64,000 bases of DNA from Collinsella aerofaciens (GCF_901212495.1 NZ_CAAKNY010000031.1:11250-75249), one strand, 5' to 3'. Counted from the first letter of the stretch, positions 1-9,780 are shown. The notes: generated by a model from the letters alone, not told the origin. Numbers and translations are program-made.

Positions 1-1
1 G

Positions 2-613
2 TGCGGCGTCGCCCCCGAGATTCGTTTTCCCGGCGGCCTGACGATTGATCTCGGTGTTCTTTCGACCACCATCTGCGGCCTTTCGTTCCCGTGGCTCTAC
101 ATCGTATTTTGCTGGCTGATGATCGCCGGTCTTTCCAATGCGGTGAACCTGACCGACGGTCTGGACGGCCTTGCCGGCGGTACTTCCATGATCGCCATGC
201 TCGCCATGGCCGCCATGGCATTTTTGCACGGTGACGTGAACCTGTCCATCTTCTGCACGGCGTGCGCCGGTGCCTGCCTGGGCTTTTTGTGGTTCAATTG
301 CTACCCGGCGAGCATCTTTATGGGCGATACCGGCTCGCTTGCCCTGGGTGCCGCTTTTGCCTGCACCTCCATCATTACCAACACCGAAGTCGTTTCCCTC
401 ATCATCGGCGGTCTGTTTATCGTCGAGACCCTGTCGGTCATGATCCAGGTTGTCTACTTCCACTTTACGCACAAGCGCGTCTTCCTTATGGCGCCCATTC
501 ATCATCATTTCGAAAAGAAGGGCTGGGCCGAGACCAAGGTCGTTATCCGTTTTTGGATTATCGCCGCGGCTTTTGGCGCCGTTGGCCTCGCCCTGTTCTT
601 CCAGTTGGGATAG
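2..613 (+). CDS. mraY: MraY, phospho-MurNAc-pentapeptide transferase (5' truncated by window edge)
   Basis: This is the C-terminal 203 residues of the membrane enzyme that moves phospho-MurNAc-pentapeptide from UDP onto undecaprenyl phosphate, making lipid I. The reading frame is open from base 2, so the gene begins upstream of the window; the family is usually about 320-360 residues. Visible family motifs are NAVNLTDGLDGLA with its catalytic aspartates, FMGDTGSLALG, and the PIHHHFE histidine motif near the C-terminus, separated by hydrophobic membrane segments. The stop lies 9 bases before murD, in the usual dcw order, so it is very likely cotranscribed with it. Confidence 0.95.
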   Translation, partial: CGVAPEIRFPGGLTIDLGVLSTTICGLSFPWLYIVFCWLMIAGLSNAVNLTDGLDGLAGGTSMIAMLAMAAMAFLHGDVNLSIFCTACAGACLGFLWFNCYPASIFMGDTGSLALGAAFACTSIITNTEVVSLIIGGLFIVETLSVMIQVVYFHFTHKRVFLMAPIHHHFEKKGWAETKVVIRFWIIAAAFGAVGLALFFQLG

Positions 614-622
614 TGGTCTTTC

Positions 623-2029
623 ATGCCTCTTGCTGATGTCTTTAGCCTGCTTGTTTTGGGGCAGGGTAAATCCGGTCTCGATGTCGCCCGCTGGGCGTTG
701 GCTCACCCCGAGCGTGTGAGCGCCACGACCGTGTTTGGCGGCGGTACCTCCGAGCCCAATGACGCCACACGTGCGCTCGAGGCGCAGGGCGCGTCGTTTG
801 TCTACGGCACCGAGCAGGTCGAGGGTGCCTATGACGTGTGCGTGACATGCCCGGGTATCTCGGAGTTCTCGGCCTTCTTTAAGGCTGGGCGTGAACATGC
901 TGCTCAGATTATGGGCGAGCCCGAGTTTGCCTATCGCCTGTCTCCCCAAAATTGGATCGCCATCACGGGCACCAACGGCAAGACAACTACCACATCGCTA
1001 ACCGATTATCTGCTCAAGGCCGCCGGTGAAGCCAGCGTGGCCGTCGGCAATATCGGTGAGCCGCCGGTGAACGAGGTTGACGGCCGCGCACACAATGAGT
1101 GGTTTGTGGCCGAGCTGTCGAGTTATCAGATTGCTACGACCGCCGAGCTTCATCCTCGCGTGGCGGTGCTGCTCAACATCACGCCCGACCACCTGGGCTG
1201 GCACAAGAGCCACAAGAACTATGCGCTTGCCAAGATCAAGTTGTTCGAGAATATGGTCGACGACGACCTCGTGGTTATCGACGTTGAGGATGCCGGCATC
1301 CATGAGTTCGATGAGTACATCTACACACCGGGTCGCCGCATCTGCAAGGTCGCTTTTGACGAGCCCGAGGGTGCAGACGCCGCCTTTGTGCGCGACGGCA
1401 AGATGGTCGTTCGCCTGAAGGGCGTCGAGACTCAGCTTGTCGCCACGTCCGAGCTCAAGATCTCGGGCCATCACAATGTCATCAACGCCCTTTGTGCCGC
1501 CACGGCTGCTCTGGCCGTCGGTGCCGATCCCGAGGGCATTTGCCGCGGTTTGGCATCGTTCCGGCCGCTCGAACACCGCGTGGAACCCTGCGGCGAGATC
1601 GATGGCGTGCGCTACGTCAACGATTCCAAGGCAACGAACACCGATGCGGTCGAAAAGGCTCTGACGGCGTTTCCCGACGACGATGTGATTTTGCTGCTCG
1701 GTGGCCACGATAAGGGCACGCCGCTTGCGGACTTTGCCCACGTCGTTATGGACAACGTGCGCTCGGTCGTTTGCTTTGGAGATGCGCGCGAGCGCTTTAC
1801 CGCCGCTATGGACGAGGCCGATGTCGATGGCGACGTGGATATCGCCCAGGCCGATGATCTGCGTGATGCCGTTGACGTTGCCCGCTCGCTCTCGAGCCGC
1901 GGCGACGTGATCCTGCTTTCGCCCGCTTGCTCTTCGTTCGACGAGTTCTCGGGCTACGAGGAGCGCGGTCGCGTGTTTAAGGACTATGTTGCCCAGCTTG
2001 CTGCAGCAGCGAAATCGCAAACGGAATAG
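623..2029 (+). CDS. murD: MurD, UDP-MurNAc-L-alanine:D-glutamate ligase
   Basis: A 468-residue cytoplasmic ATP-dependent ligase that adds D-glutamate to UDP-MurNAc-L-Ala. The Mur-ligase P-loop ITGTNGKTTTT is present, followed by NITPDHLGWH and, in the C-terminal domain, NDSKATNTDAVEKAL and the LLLGGHDKG segment. Length is normal for the family. The ATG at 623 is the only reasonable start after mraY. The next gene, ftsW, starts 9 bases after the stop, so the two are one transcriptional unit. Confidence 0.96.
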   Translation: MPLADVFSLLVLGQGKSGLDVARWALAHPERVSATTVFGGGTSEPNDATRALEAQGASFVYGTEQVEGAYDVCVTCPGISEFSAFFKAGREHAAQIMGEPEFAYRLSPQNWIAITGTNGKTTTTSLTDYLLKAAGEASVAVGNIGEPPVNEVDGRAHNEWFVAELSSYQIATTAELHPRVAVLLNITPDHLGWHKSHKNYALAKIKLFENMVDDDLVVIDVEDAGIHEFDEYIYTPGRRICKVAFDEPEGADAAFVRDGKMVVRLKGVETQLVATSELKISGHHNVINALCAATAALAVGADPEGICRGLASFRPLEHRVEPCGEIDGVRYVNDSKATNTDAVEKALTAFPDDDVILLLGGHDKGTPLADFAHVVMDNVRSVVCFGDARERFTAAMDEADVDGDVDIAQADDLRDAVDVARSLSSRGDVILLSPACSSFDEFSGYEERGRVFKDYVAQLAAAAKSQTE

Positions 2030-2038
2030 GGGTTGCCA

Positions 2039-3559
2039 GTGAGAGAGGAGAGCCCCCGAAGTGATATGAGGAGGCCCGACTCGGACCGTGCTTCCTCGCT
2101 GCGTAGCACGCCGCGTTCTGGTCGCGGCGGGCAGACGTTCGGTGAGCGCTATATTGCCGGCGTCCCCGCCCGCATCATGCGCCCCCGTTTGATATTTATG
2201 GCCTGCCTGTTTAGCTTGGTTTGCTTTGGCTTGCTGATGGTGTACTCGGCATCTTCGGTCGAGGCGCTGCACGAGAATGGTTCGGCGACGTTTTTCCTGT
2301 CTCGACAGGCCGCGTTTGCCGGAGTTGGCGTGCTGGCTATGGTTGCCATCGTGCGCATCTTGCCGGACAGTTGGTTTGGGGAAGACGTGCTCAGGATTTT
2401 CCTCATAGGCATGATAGGGCTCCTGTTTCTGGTGTTCTTGGTGGGCAGCGGCAGTCGTGGCGCCACGCGCTGGCTCAACATCGCCGGTATTCAGTTCCAG
2501 CCGTCTGAGTTTTTAAAGCCGTTCGCCATCGCGTATTCGGCAATCATGCTCGACCGCATCTTTTCGCCCGGCGGCAACATCAACGAGTTTCTTCGCAAGA
2601 TGGGTGTCTACCTGGGCATTTCGCTCTTTCTGATCTTTATTCAGCCCGATTTCGGCACCGTTTTGATCATCTTGTTGACCCTCATGTGCATGGCGTTGTT
2701 TGCGGGATTGGACCCCAAATATATTGTTTGGACGGTCGTTGCCGGTATCGCCGTCATTGCGATCGCCCTTATCGCCGAGCCGTACCGTATGACGCGTGTC
2801 GAGGTTGCTTGGAATCCTTGGGCAGACGAATATGGTGACGGCTATCAGGCAACACTTGCCATCATGGCGTTTGCCTCGGGCGGCCTATTCGGTCGCGGTA
2901 TCGGCAACTCAACCATGAAGTACTCGTATTTGCCCGAGGCGCATAACGACTACATCTTGGCTATTATCGGCGAGGAAGTTGGCTTTATCGGAACCGTGCT
3001 GTTCTTCTTGGTGTTTGCGATGCTGATCTACTCGGCGTTTCGCATTGCCGAGCAGGCGAGCGACCGTCGCGGAGCACTTATGGCATCGGGTTCCGCGGTC
3101 ATCCTTGCGGTGCAGTTTTTGATCAACGCGCTGGGTATTCTCAATGTGTTTCCCATGACGGGCAAGCCGCTGCCGTTTATTAGCTACGGTGGCTCGTCGA
3201 TTATTGTGTCGCTTATGCTCGCCGGTCTGATCCTGCGCGTTTCGTATGAGAGTGCCCGTCGCGATGAGTACGACCGTCGCCGCGAGAGCTTTGCCGTTAT
3301 GGATGAGAGTACCGCCGGCGTGCCCCACGTGCGCGGCGATCGTTCTTCGCGTAACGACTTTACCGTCCTGGATGGCTCTGCGACCGAGCCGGAAGCCCGT
3401 CCGCGTCAGCGAACGGCGTCGCAAGGTCGTCCTCAGCGCCCCACTCCTCGCAATGCGTACGGTGGATATAATCGAATCGATTTGAATTCGGACCCGTCGG
3501 CGCGTTTGCGCACCGATGACCAGGGGCCGCGTGTACGAAGGGATTACCATGACCGATAA
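2039..3559 (+). CDS. ftsW: FtsW, SEDS-family septal peptidoglycan glycosyltransferase
   Basis: A 506-residue SEDS protein with about ten hydrophobic membrane segments; it polymerises lipid II at the septum together with a class B PBP. Family-typical segments include RWLNIAGIQFQPSEFLKP, the GRGIGNSTMKYSYLPEAHND loop and GKPLPFISYGGSS. The first 45 residues and the last roughly 110 residues are polar, Arg-rich and probably disordered cytoplasmic tails. GTG 2039 is preferred because AGGGG at 2028-2032 lies 6 bases upstream; TTG 2033 and ATG 2066 are alternatives. It overlaps murG by 11 bases. RodA is the alternative name, but the dcw position argues for FtsW. Confidence 0.9.
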   Translation: MREESPRSDMRRPDSDRASSLRSTPRSGRGGQTFGERYIAGVPARIMRPRLIFMACLFSLVCFGLLMVYSASSVEALHENGSATFFLSRQAAFAGVGVLAMVAIVRILPDSWFGEDVLRIFLIGMIGLLFLVFLVGSGSRGATRWLNIAGIQFQPSEFLKPFAIAYSAIMLDRIFSPGGNINEFLRKMGVYLGISLFLIFIQPDFGTVLIILLTLMCMALFAGLDPKYIVWTVVAGIAVIAIALIAEPYRMTRVEVAWNPWADEYGDGYQATLAIMAFASGGLFGRGIGNSTMKYSYLPEAHNDYILAIIGEEVGFIGTVLFFLVFAMLIYSAFRIAEQASDRRGALMASGSAVILAVQFLINALGILNVFPMTGKPLPFISYGGSSIIVSLMLAGLILRVSYESARRDEYDRRRESFAVMDESTAGVPHVRGDRSSRNDFTVLDGSATEPEARPRQRTASQGRPQRPTPRNAYGGYNRIDLNSDPSARLRTDDQGPRVRRDYHDR

Positions 3560-4664
3560 GATGACCGTTGCTATTGCAGCCGGCGGCACGGCAGGACATA
3601 TCAACCCCGCGCTCGCCCTGGCCGAGGAGCTGCGTGACCGCGGTCATCACGTCGTGTTCGTGGGCCAATCGCGCAAGCTCGAGGGCCGTCTGGTTCCCGA
3701 GACCGGATTCGATTTTGTGCCCATCACGGTCACGGGCTTCGATCGCTCGCGTCCCTGGACGGCGCTGACCTCGCTGTGGCGCGTCAACAAGGCGAAGCGT
3801 GCGCTTGCCAGTCACTTCTCGAAGGTCGGTAAGCCCGATGCCGCTATCGGCTTTGGTGCTTACGTTGAGGTCCCGCTGCTGGGTTGGTGCAAGGGCGCCG
3901 GCGTTCCGTATCTGCTGCACGAGCAGAACTCTGTTCCGGGTCTGGCCAATAAGATGATGAACTCACATGCCGCCCGCGTGTGCATTTCGGTACCTGCGGC
4001 CCGCGCGGTCTTTGAGCGCGAGGGCGACCCCGACCATGTGCTCATGACGGGCAATCCCGTGCGTCGTTCGGTGATCGAGGGCGATCGCGCTCGCGGCCGC
4101 AAGACGCTCGGTGTGCCCGAGGACGCGACGCTTCTGCTCGTCTTTGGTGGTTCACTCGGTGCCCGGCATCTCAACGAGCGCGTTGCCTCGCTCAAGAGTG
4201 AGCTGCTGACCCGCGAGAATCTCTACATTTTGCATTCGACGGGTGCCGACGGCTTTGAGGAGACCGAGCGCGCTTTGGCGCTGACGCCCGAGGAGGCGAA
4301 GCGCTATCGTGTCCAGCCCTACATCGACAACATGGGCGATATGCTGGCTGCGGCCGATCTGGTGCTCTCGCGTTCCGGCGCCTCGAGCGTGGCCGAGATC
4401 GCCGCGCTTGCCGTGCCCTCGGTACTCGTGCCGTATCCGCACGCTACGGCCGACCACCAGACCACGAATGCGCGTTACCTGGTCGATGCCGGTGCCGGCG
4501 TGCTATGCGCCGATGCCGATATCGATGCCCCTGCCTTTGCCGACGAGCTGCTGCGCCTGATCGATGACGCTGCAGCGCGTGATGCCATGCGTCAGGCGGC
4601 GCGTGGCTTGGCCCAGGACCGTGCCGCCGCACTTTTGGCCGACGCGGTAGAGGGATTGCGTTAG
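3549..4664 (+). CDS. murG: MurG, UDP-GlcNAc:lipid I GlcNAc transferase
   Basis: A 371-residue GT-B glycosyltransferase that converts lipid I to lipid II at the inner face of the membrane. The N-terminal AAGGTAGHINPALALAEEL glycine-rich loop, LHEQNSVPGLANK and the C-terminal donor-site segments VFGGSLGARHLNE and SRSGASSVAEI are typical. The start is ATG 3549, inside the 3' end of ftsW (11-base overlap), because the conserved beta-strand TVAIAAGGTAGH begins five residues later; an upstream in-frame start would add a non-conserved 11-residue tail. Confidence 0.96.
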   Translation: MTDKMTVAIAAGGTAGHINPALALAEELRDRGHHVVFVGQSRKLEGRLVPETGFDFVPITVTGFDRSRPWTALTSLWRVNKAKRALASHFSKVGKPDAAIGFGAYVEVPLLGWCKGAGVPYLLHEQNSVPGLANKMMNSHAARVCISVPAARAVFEREGDPDHVLMTGNPVRRSVIEGDRARGRKTLGVPEDATLLLVFGGSLGARHLNERVASLKSELLTRENLYILHSTGADGFEETERALALTPEEAKRYRVQPYIDNMGDMLAAADLVLSRSGASSVAEIAALAVPSVLVPYPHATADHQTTNARYLVDAGAGVLCADADIDAPAFADELLRLIDDAAARDAMRQAARGLAQDRAAALLADAVEGLR

Positions 4665-4761
4665 TTAGACGGGATATCGCCGGTCGCCCTCGCGCGGATG
4701 CGGTAGGTGCGGTACAGTTAACGGGTTACAGGCAGTGTTTACGCAAGGAGTACACGAGCAC

Positions 4762-6180
4762 ATGGCTGATTCCCAGACTGCAACCTCCGCGCCCGAGTTC
4801 AAGAGCGCCCACTTTATCGGTATCGGTGGCGCCGGCATGAGCGGCATCGCCCTCGTCCTGCACGAGCGCGGTTATACCGTTACCGGCTCCGACCTTAAGA
4901 CGTCGCGCTATATTCGCCAGCTTACCCGCGCCGGCGTGAAGGTCCACGTGGGCCACGAGGCTGCGACGATCGATGAGGTCAAGCCCGACGTGGTTGTGGT
5001 CTCCACCGCAATTCCCGAATCCAACCCCGAGCTCGTGCGTGCCCGCGAGCTCGGTATTCCCGTGTGGCCCCGTGCCAAGATGCTCTCGGCCCTGGGCCAC
5101 GGCTACACCACCATCGCCGTTGCCGGCACGCACGGCAAGACCACGACGTCTTCGATGTGCGCAACGATGCTCGATCGCATGGGTCTGGACCCCAGCTTTT
5201 TAATCGGCGGCATCGTCGAGGGCTACGACACCAACGGCAAGAACGGCTCGGGTGACTACTTTGTCGCCGAGGCAGACGAGTCCGACAGCTCGTTCCTGTT
5301 CCTGAACCCCAACGTGGTCATCGTGACCAACGTCGAGGCCGACCATCTTGACCACTACTCGGGCATCGAGGAGATCGAGGCCACCTTCGCCAAGTTTATG
5401 GGGCTGGTGGGCGAGGACGGCACCGTCATCGTTTGCGGCGAGGACCCGCATCTGGTCGAGCTCGCCAAGTCGACGGGCCGTCATGTGCTTTCCTATGGCT
5501 TTGCCGAGAACAACGACATCGTCTGCGTGCATCCGGATGTCAAGGGCATCCAGAGCGACTTTATCGTTCGTTTTGAGGACGGCACCGAGCACGCTGTCGA
5601 GATTAAGAGCAACCCCGGTCGTCACAACATGCTCAACGCCACGGCCGTCTTGACCGTCGCGCATGTCCTAGGCCTCGATATCGATGCCGCCGCTCGGGCA
5701 CTTTCGAGTTTTGAGGGCGTCCGCCGTCGCTTTACCCACGTGGGCGATATCGACGGTATCACGGTGGTTGACGATTACGGCCATCATCCCACTGAGATCA
5801 AGGCGACGCTCGCTGCCGCCTCTTCGCTGGGCTACAAACATGTCGATGTCGTGTTCCAACCGCATCGCTATTCGCGCCTGCAGGCTCTGTGCGATGACTT
5901 TGCCGATGCCTTTGCCAACGCCGATAAGCTGCTGCTGATCGATGTGTTCTCCGCCGGCGAGATGCCGATTCCGGGCGTTACCTCAAAGATGCTCGCAGAT
6001 ACCGTTCGCGCCAAGCACCCCGGCAAGGAGGTCGTGTACTGCTCCAGCCGTCTTGAGCTCAACCATGAGCTTGAGAAGCTCGTGGGCGAGGGCGACCTGC
6101 TGCTCACCATGGGTGCCGGCGATGTTACGACCGTCGGCCCCGAGTTCATCGAGTATCTGACTGCCAAGAAAGACGCTTAA
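4762..6180 (+). CDS. murC: MurC, UDP-MurNAc:L-alanine ligase
   Basis: A 472-residue ATP-dependent ligase adding L-Ala to UDP-MurNAc, the first amino acid step of the pentapeptide stem. The N-terminal FIGIGGAGMSGIALVL dinucleotide-like fold, the P-loop AGTHGKTTTSSM, DESDSSF, NVEADHLDHY and DDYGHHPTEI are all present. ATG 4762 follows an AAGGAG Shine-Dalgarno near 4744; an upstream in-frame GTG at 4735 lies before that site and is not used here. Note that murC follows murG and precedes murB, a common Gram-positive order. Confidence 0.96.
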   Translation: MADSQTATSAPEFKSAHFIGIGGAGMSGIALVLHERGYTVTGSDLKTSRYIRQLTRAGVKVHVGHEAATIDEVKPDVVVVSTAIPESNPELVRARELGIPVWPRAKMLSALGHGYTTIAVAGTHGKTTTSSMCATMLDRMGLDPSFLIGGIVEGYDTNGKNGSGDYFVAEADESDSSFLFLNPNVVIVTNVEADHLDHYSGIEEIEATFAKFMGLVGEDGTVIVCGEDPHLVELAKSTGRHVLSYGFAENNDIVCVHPDVKGIQSDFIVRFEDGTEHAVEIKSNPGRHNMLNATAVLTVAHVLGLDIDAAARALSSFEGVRRRFTHVGDIDGITVVDDYGHHPTEIKATLAAASSLGYKHVDVVFQPHRYSRLQALCDDFADAFANADKLLLIDVFSAGEMPIPGVTSKMLADTVRAKHPGKEVVYCSSRLELNHELEKLVGEGDLLLTMGAGDVTTVGPEFIEYLTAKKDA

Positions 6181-6185
6181 CCTCT

Positions 6186-7097
6186 ATGGGTCTTTTTAAC
6201 GCCGTCATGGCGCTTTCGGGCATGATCGACACGGACGTGGTCGAGGACGAACGTCTTGCACGCCATACAAGCTATCGTATCGGCGGCAAGGCCGACCTCT
6301 TTGTGACGTGCCATAGCTATCATGCCCTGCGTCGCGCCGTGGCGGTGCTTGACCGCGAGCGGGTGCCGTGGGTGATTATCGGCAAGGGGTCCAACCTGCT
6401 AGTTGCCGATGCCGGTTATCGCGGCGCCGTTATTTCGCTGGGACGTGAGTTCCAGCGCACGGTTGTTGCCGAGGACGGTTGCACGCTGACCGTTGGTGCG
6501 GGCGTGATGTTCGCGCGTTTGGTCAACGACGCCTTGTCGCGTGGGCTTTCGGGCCTTGAGTTCGCGGTCGGCATTCCCGGTTCGGTCGGCGGCGCCGTGT
6601 CCATGAACGCAGGCACGCGGAACGAGTGGATCGGCTCCCTTGTCGAGGACGTGGTCACGTTTGATCCGGCGTCCGGTATTAAGCACTATGCAGGGTCCGA
6701 GATCGCTTGGGGGTATCGCGAGTGCAGCCTGCCGCGTAACGAGATCATTCTCGAGTGCGTGCTTAAGCTCAAGGCCGCGCCCAAGGCCGACATTCGCGAG
6801 CGCATGGAGCGGTACCTGACGCGCCGCAAGCGCACGCAGCCCATGGGCCGTGCATCCTGCGGATCGGTCTTTCGCAACCCGCCCGATGCAAGCGTGGGCA
6901 AGTTGATTGAGGATTGTGGATTAAAGGGTTTTTCGGTTGGCGGTGCGGAAGTCTCGCCCGTACACGCTAATTTTATCGTTAATAACGGAACCGCCTCGGC
7001 CGATGACGTGGCCGCGGTTATCAGGCATGTTCACGGAAAGGTGAGGGAGGCGTATGGCATCGAGCTCAGACCGGAAGTTAAATTCCTCGGCTTCTAG
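6186..7097 (+). CDS. murB: MurB, UDP-N-acetylenolpyruvoylglucosamine reductase
   Basis: A 303-residue FAD/NADPH enzyme that reduces UDP-GlcNAc-enolpyruvate to UDP-MurNAc. FAD-domain motifs TSYRIGGKADLFV, GKGSNLLVADAGYRG and GIPGSVGGAVSMNAG are visible. The proton-donating serine lies in ASCGSVFRNP and the late GGAEVSPVHANFIVN carries the conserved glutamate. The size and the lack of the extra Tyr-loop region indicate the short type II MurB. It starts 5 bases after murC and overlaps ftsQ by 44 bases, so translation is probably coupled. Confidence 0.95.
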   Translation: MGLFNAVMALSGMIDTDVVEDERLARHTSYRIGGKADLFVTCHSYHALRRAVAVLDRERVPWVIIGKGSNLLVADAGYRGAVISLGREFQRTVVAEDGCTLTVGAGVMFARLVNDALSRGLSGLEFAVGIPGSVGGAVSMNAGTRNEWIGSLVEDVVTFDPASGIKHYAGSEIAWGYRECSLPRNEIILECVLKLKAAPKADIRERMERYLTRRKRTQPMGRASCGSVFRNPPDASVGKLIEDCGLKGFSVGGAEVSPVHANFIVNNGTASADDVAAVIRHVHGKVREAYGIELRPEVKFLGF

Positions 7098-8319
7098 AGC
7101 ATCGAAGCCAACCTTCCGCCGCGCCGGAGGGCGTTCCGGCGCACCTGCCCAGCCTCAACATAAGCCCGCCATGCCCTCCAAGTCTGTTGGGCCCGTTCGT
7201 CCTGCCAAGCGCCCGGTCGTCGGCTCACAGCTGGGAGGACGCCCCGCTTCTAAAAAGACGAGTCGTCCGGCTCCGTGTCCTTCGGTGACGCCCAAGCCGG
7301 CGATGGGCACCAAGACCTCCCGACCCATGGCGACGACCAGGCCTTCGCTGAGAGCTCGTGCGCCGCATGCCAGTCGTACGTTTGCTGGCGCTAAGCCGCG
7401 TTCACTGACATCGGTACCCGCCGCCAAGGCGTCTTCGGCAACAAAGGGCATCAATCCTCTGCCATCGCTGGGAGCCATGGCAAGCAAGACGGCCGACGCC
7501 GCTTCTGCCATTAAGGGTAAGGGCAAGATCGCGGGCGGCATCCTGGCAGCCGTGGCCGTACTTGCCATTATTGCCATCGTCGTCATCAACTCTGGCCTGT
7601 TTGCCGCAACCGATATCCAGATTTATGGTAGCGAGCATGTGACCAAGCACGACGCCATGCAACTCATCAATCTTCCCGAGAACACGTCGCTCTTTAACGT
7701 GGATCCCGATCAGATCACCGAGGGCCTCAAGCAAAACCCGTGGGTCTCGGGCGTGGATATCCAGCGCCAGTTTCCCCATACGCTTATCATCACGCCGACG
7801 GAGCGTAAAGTTATCGCCATTGCGTATATCAGCTCCGACGACCTTGCCTGGGCGATCGGAGACGATGACACCTGGATCGCTCCGCTGTCGACGTCTGTCG
7901 AGGTGGACGACCGGGGGAACGTCATTACATCGGGGGAGGGTGCCCGCACCCTGACCGGCATCGATGCGGCCCTGGCGCTTGCCAAGCACTACGGTGCCGT
8001 GCTGTTGACTGACGTCTCGGCCGATGTCGCACCGGTTTCGGGTCGGGCGGTGAGCTCCAAGGCCGTCAAGGCCGGCCTGGATTACGCACGCGGTTTTTCG
8101 AGCGAGTTCTTGGGCCAGGTGAAGGATATTTCCACGCCTTCCGTTGAGGCTATCTCGGCAAATCTCGACAATGGCGTCGAGGTGTCGCTGGGCGATTCGG
8201 ATGATGTCGCCAAGAAAGAACGCATCGTGACCAAGCTACTTTCGCAGGTAGAGGGCGTAACCTATATCAATGTGCGCTCTCCGGGCAACTACACGTTTAG
8301 GAACGCACCGACCGCCTAG
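7054..8319 (+). CDS. ftsQ: FtsQ/DivIB-type division protein with POTRA domain
   Basis: A 421-residue bitopic divisome protein. Residues 1 to about 150 are a basic, Pro/Ser/Ala-rich, probably disordered cytoplasmic region, followed by one membrane helix (GGILAAVAVLAIIAIVVINS). An extracellular POTRA-like domain then begins with TDIQIYGSEHVTKHDAM and contains LFNVDPDQITEGLKQNPWV. The long N-terminal tail is typical of actinobacterial FtsQ. The start overlaps the end of murB by 44 bases. No ftsA lies between ftsQ and ftsZ, which fits Actinobacteria, where FtsA is generally absent. Confidence 0.88.
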   Translation: MASSSDRKLNSSASRASKPTFRRAGGRSGAPAQPQHKPAMPSKSVGPVRPAKRPVVGSQLGGRPASKKTSRPAPCPSVTPKPAMGTKTSRPMATTRPSLRARAPHASRTFAGAKPRSLTSVPAAKASSATKGINPLPSLGAMASKTADAASAIKGKGKIAGGILAAVAVLAIIAIVVINSGLFAATDIQIYGSEHVTKHDAMQLINLPENTSLFNVDPDQITEGLKQNPWVSGVDIQRQFPHTLIITPTERKVIAIAYISSDDLAWAIGDDDTWIAPLSTSVEVDDRGNVITSGEGARTLTGIDAALALAKHYGAVLLTDVSADVAPVSGRAVSSKAVKAGLDYARGFSSEFLGQVKDISTPSVEAISANLDNGVEVSLGDSDDVAKKERIVTKLLSQVEGVTYINVRSPGNYTFRNAPTA

Positions 8320-8518
8320 CATCCTAAATGGCTTTGTTGAGGGGCCATACCACGCCGTTTATCTGGTTTGTTTGGTTTTCACGGTCAATTATTTGACTGA
8401 TACGTTCATAATGTGCAAACATAATACGGTTTACCTTTGCATTTACTTTCAACCTAAAGGTTAATGTGCGCAGGGGTCGACCCATGCTATGGCTATAACC
8501 TTTGTTCGGAGGACCGAC
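8320..8518 (+). promoter_or_regulatory. ftsQ-ftsZ spacer, likely ftsZ promoter and leader
   Basis: This 199-base AT-richer gap precedes ftsZ. Candidate promoter hexamers are CATAAT at 8407-8412 and ATAATAC around 8421-8427, with TTGACT at 8393-8398; the spacings do not give one clean sigma-70 match, so the start point is unresolved. The ftsZ Shine-Dalgarno CGGAGG is at 8508-8513. No small ORF or strong terminator is seen. Confidence 0.4.
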
Positions 8519-9673
8519 ATGCACGAGACAGAGATCAACAACTACCTTGCCGTCATTAAGGTGGTCGGCGTCGGCGGCGGCGGTACCAACGCGGTCAATC
8601 GAATGATCGAAGAGGGCATCCGCGGCGTCGAGTTTGTTGCCATCAACACCGATGCTCAGGCACTCGCGATCTCTGATGCCGATATCAAGGTGCACATCGG
8701 CACCGACCTTACCCGCGGCCTGGGCGCCGGCGCCAACCCCGAGGTTGGTCGCAAGGCTGCCGATGAATCCCGCGACGATATCGCCGAGGCGCTCGCTGGT
8801 GCCGACATGGTGTTCATCACCTGCGGCGAGGGCGGTGGTACCGGTACCGGCGCCGCTCCCATCGTTGCCGATATCGCGATGAACGAGGTTGGCGCGCTGA
8901 CCGTCGCCGTCGTGACCAAGCCCTTCACCTTCGAGGGTCGCAAGCGCAAGAAGAGTGCCGAGGAGGGCATCAAGACCCTCTCCGATTGCGTCGACACCAT
9001 GATCGTTATCCCTAACGACAAGCTGCTTGACATCGCCGAGAAGAAGACCACGATGCTCGAGGCGTTCGCGATTGCCGATGGCGTCCTTTCCCAGGGCACC
9101 CAGGGCATCACCGACCTCATCACCGTCCCGGGTATTATCAACCTGGACTTCGCCGATGTTAAGACCATCATGAAGCAGGCCGGTACCGCCATGATGGGTA
9201 TCGGTACCGCTTCTGGGGACACCCGTGCCGTCGACGCTGCCCAGCAGGCTATCTCCAGTCCGCTGCTCGAGAGCTCCATCGATGGCGCCACGCGCGTCCT
9301 GCTTTCCATCGCTGGCTCCAAGGACCTGGGCATCCAGGAGATCAGCGATGCCGCCGACGTTGTCGCCAATGCCGTCGACCCCGAGGCCAACATCATCTTT
9401 GGTACCGTTGTTGACGAGTCCCTGGGCGACCAGGTACGCATCACCGTTATCGCCACGGGCTTCTCCGACTCTAACGTCAACCGTCAGGACGAGCTCTTTG
9501 CTGCTCAGCAGTCTCAGGGCAAGGCAGCCGCTTCCGCTGAGCCGCAGCGCACTGCTCCGGCTGCCAGTCCGGCTCAGGCCGCGCCGACTCGCAACGTCGG
9601 CGGTACCGAGCTGCCCAACTTTGGCAACGACCAGTTTGAGCTTCCCGACTTCCTCAAGCGCGGCAGCTTCTAA
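8519..9673 (+). CDS. ftsZ: FtsZ, tubulin-like cell division GTPase
   Basis: A 384-residue GTPase that forms the Z ring. The N-terminal [15 protein letters not shown], the tubulin signature [12 protein letters not shown] and the T7-loop segment [16 protein letters not shown] are intact. After a short Ala/Gln/Pro linker the protein ends in the conserved C-terminal peptide [12 protein letters not shown], which in this lineage would bind SepF. ATG 8519 is chosen over the in-frame ATG 8489 because CGGAGG at 8508-8513 is correctly placed for it. A strong terminator follows at 9699. Confidence 0.97.
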   Translation: MHETEINNYLAVIKVVGVGGGGTNAVNRMIEEGIRGVEFVAINTDAQALAISDADIKVHIGTDLTRGLGAGANPEVGRKAADESRDDIAEALAGADMVFITCGEGGGTGTGAAPIVADIAMNEVGALTVAVVTKPFTFEGRKRKKSAEEGIKTLSDCVDTMIVIPNDKLLDIAEKKTTMLEAFAIADGVLSQGTQGITDLITVPGIINLDFADVKTIMKQAGTAMMGIGTASGDTRAVDAAQQAISSPLLESSIDGATRVLLSIAGSKDLGIQEISDAADVVANAVDPEANIIFGTVVDESLGDQVRITVIATGFSDSNVNRQDELFAAQQSQGKAAASAEPQRTAPAASPAQAAPTRNVGGTELPNFGNDQFELPDFLKRGSF

Positions 9674-9698
9674 GTCGTTCATCTCATTCTTTTGCACC

Positions 9699-9730
9699 GG
9701 GGCGCATCCGTATGGGTGCGCCCCTTTTGT
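9699..9730 (+). terminator. Rho-independent terminator after ftsZ
   Basis: A GC-rich hairpin with arms GGGGCGCA and TGCGCCCC (9699-9724) is followed directly by TTTTGTTTT. It ends the dcw transcript and separates ftsZ from the yfiH-pst operon. Confidence 0.88.
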
Positions 9731-9760
9731 TTTGACTCTGTAAACCCGAGTATCCAATCT

Positions 9761-9780
9761 CTTTACGTTCCCTTTACGTT
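9761..9780 (+). promoter_or_regulatory. Candidate Pho-box direct repeat upstream of yfiH-pst operon
   Basis: Two copies of CTTTACGTT occur at 9761-9769 and 9772-9780, an exact 11-base period. This spacing is that of the direct repeats bound by PhoB/PhoP-type response regulators, and the operon downstream is pstSCAB-phoU. A plausible -10 (TATGAC, near 9814) lies about 33 bases further on. The assignment rests on spacing and context only. Confidence 0.4.
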
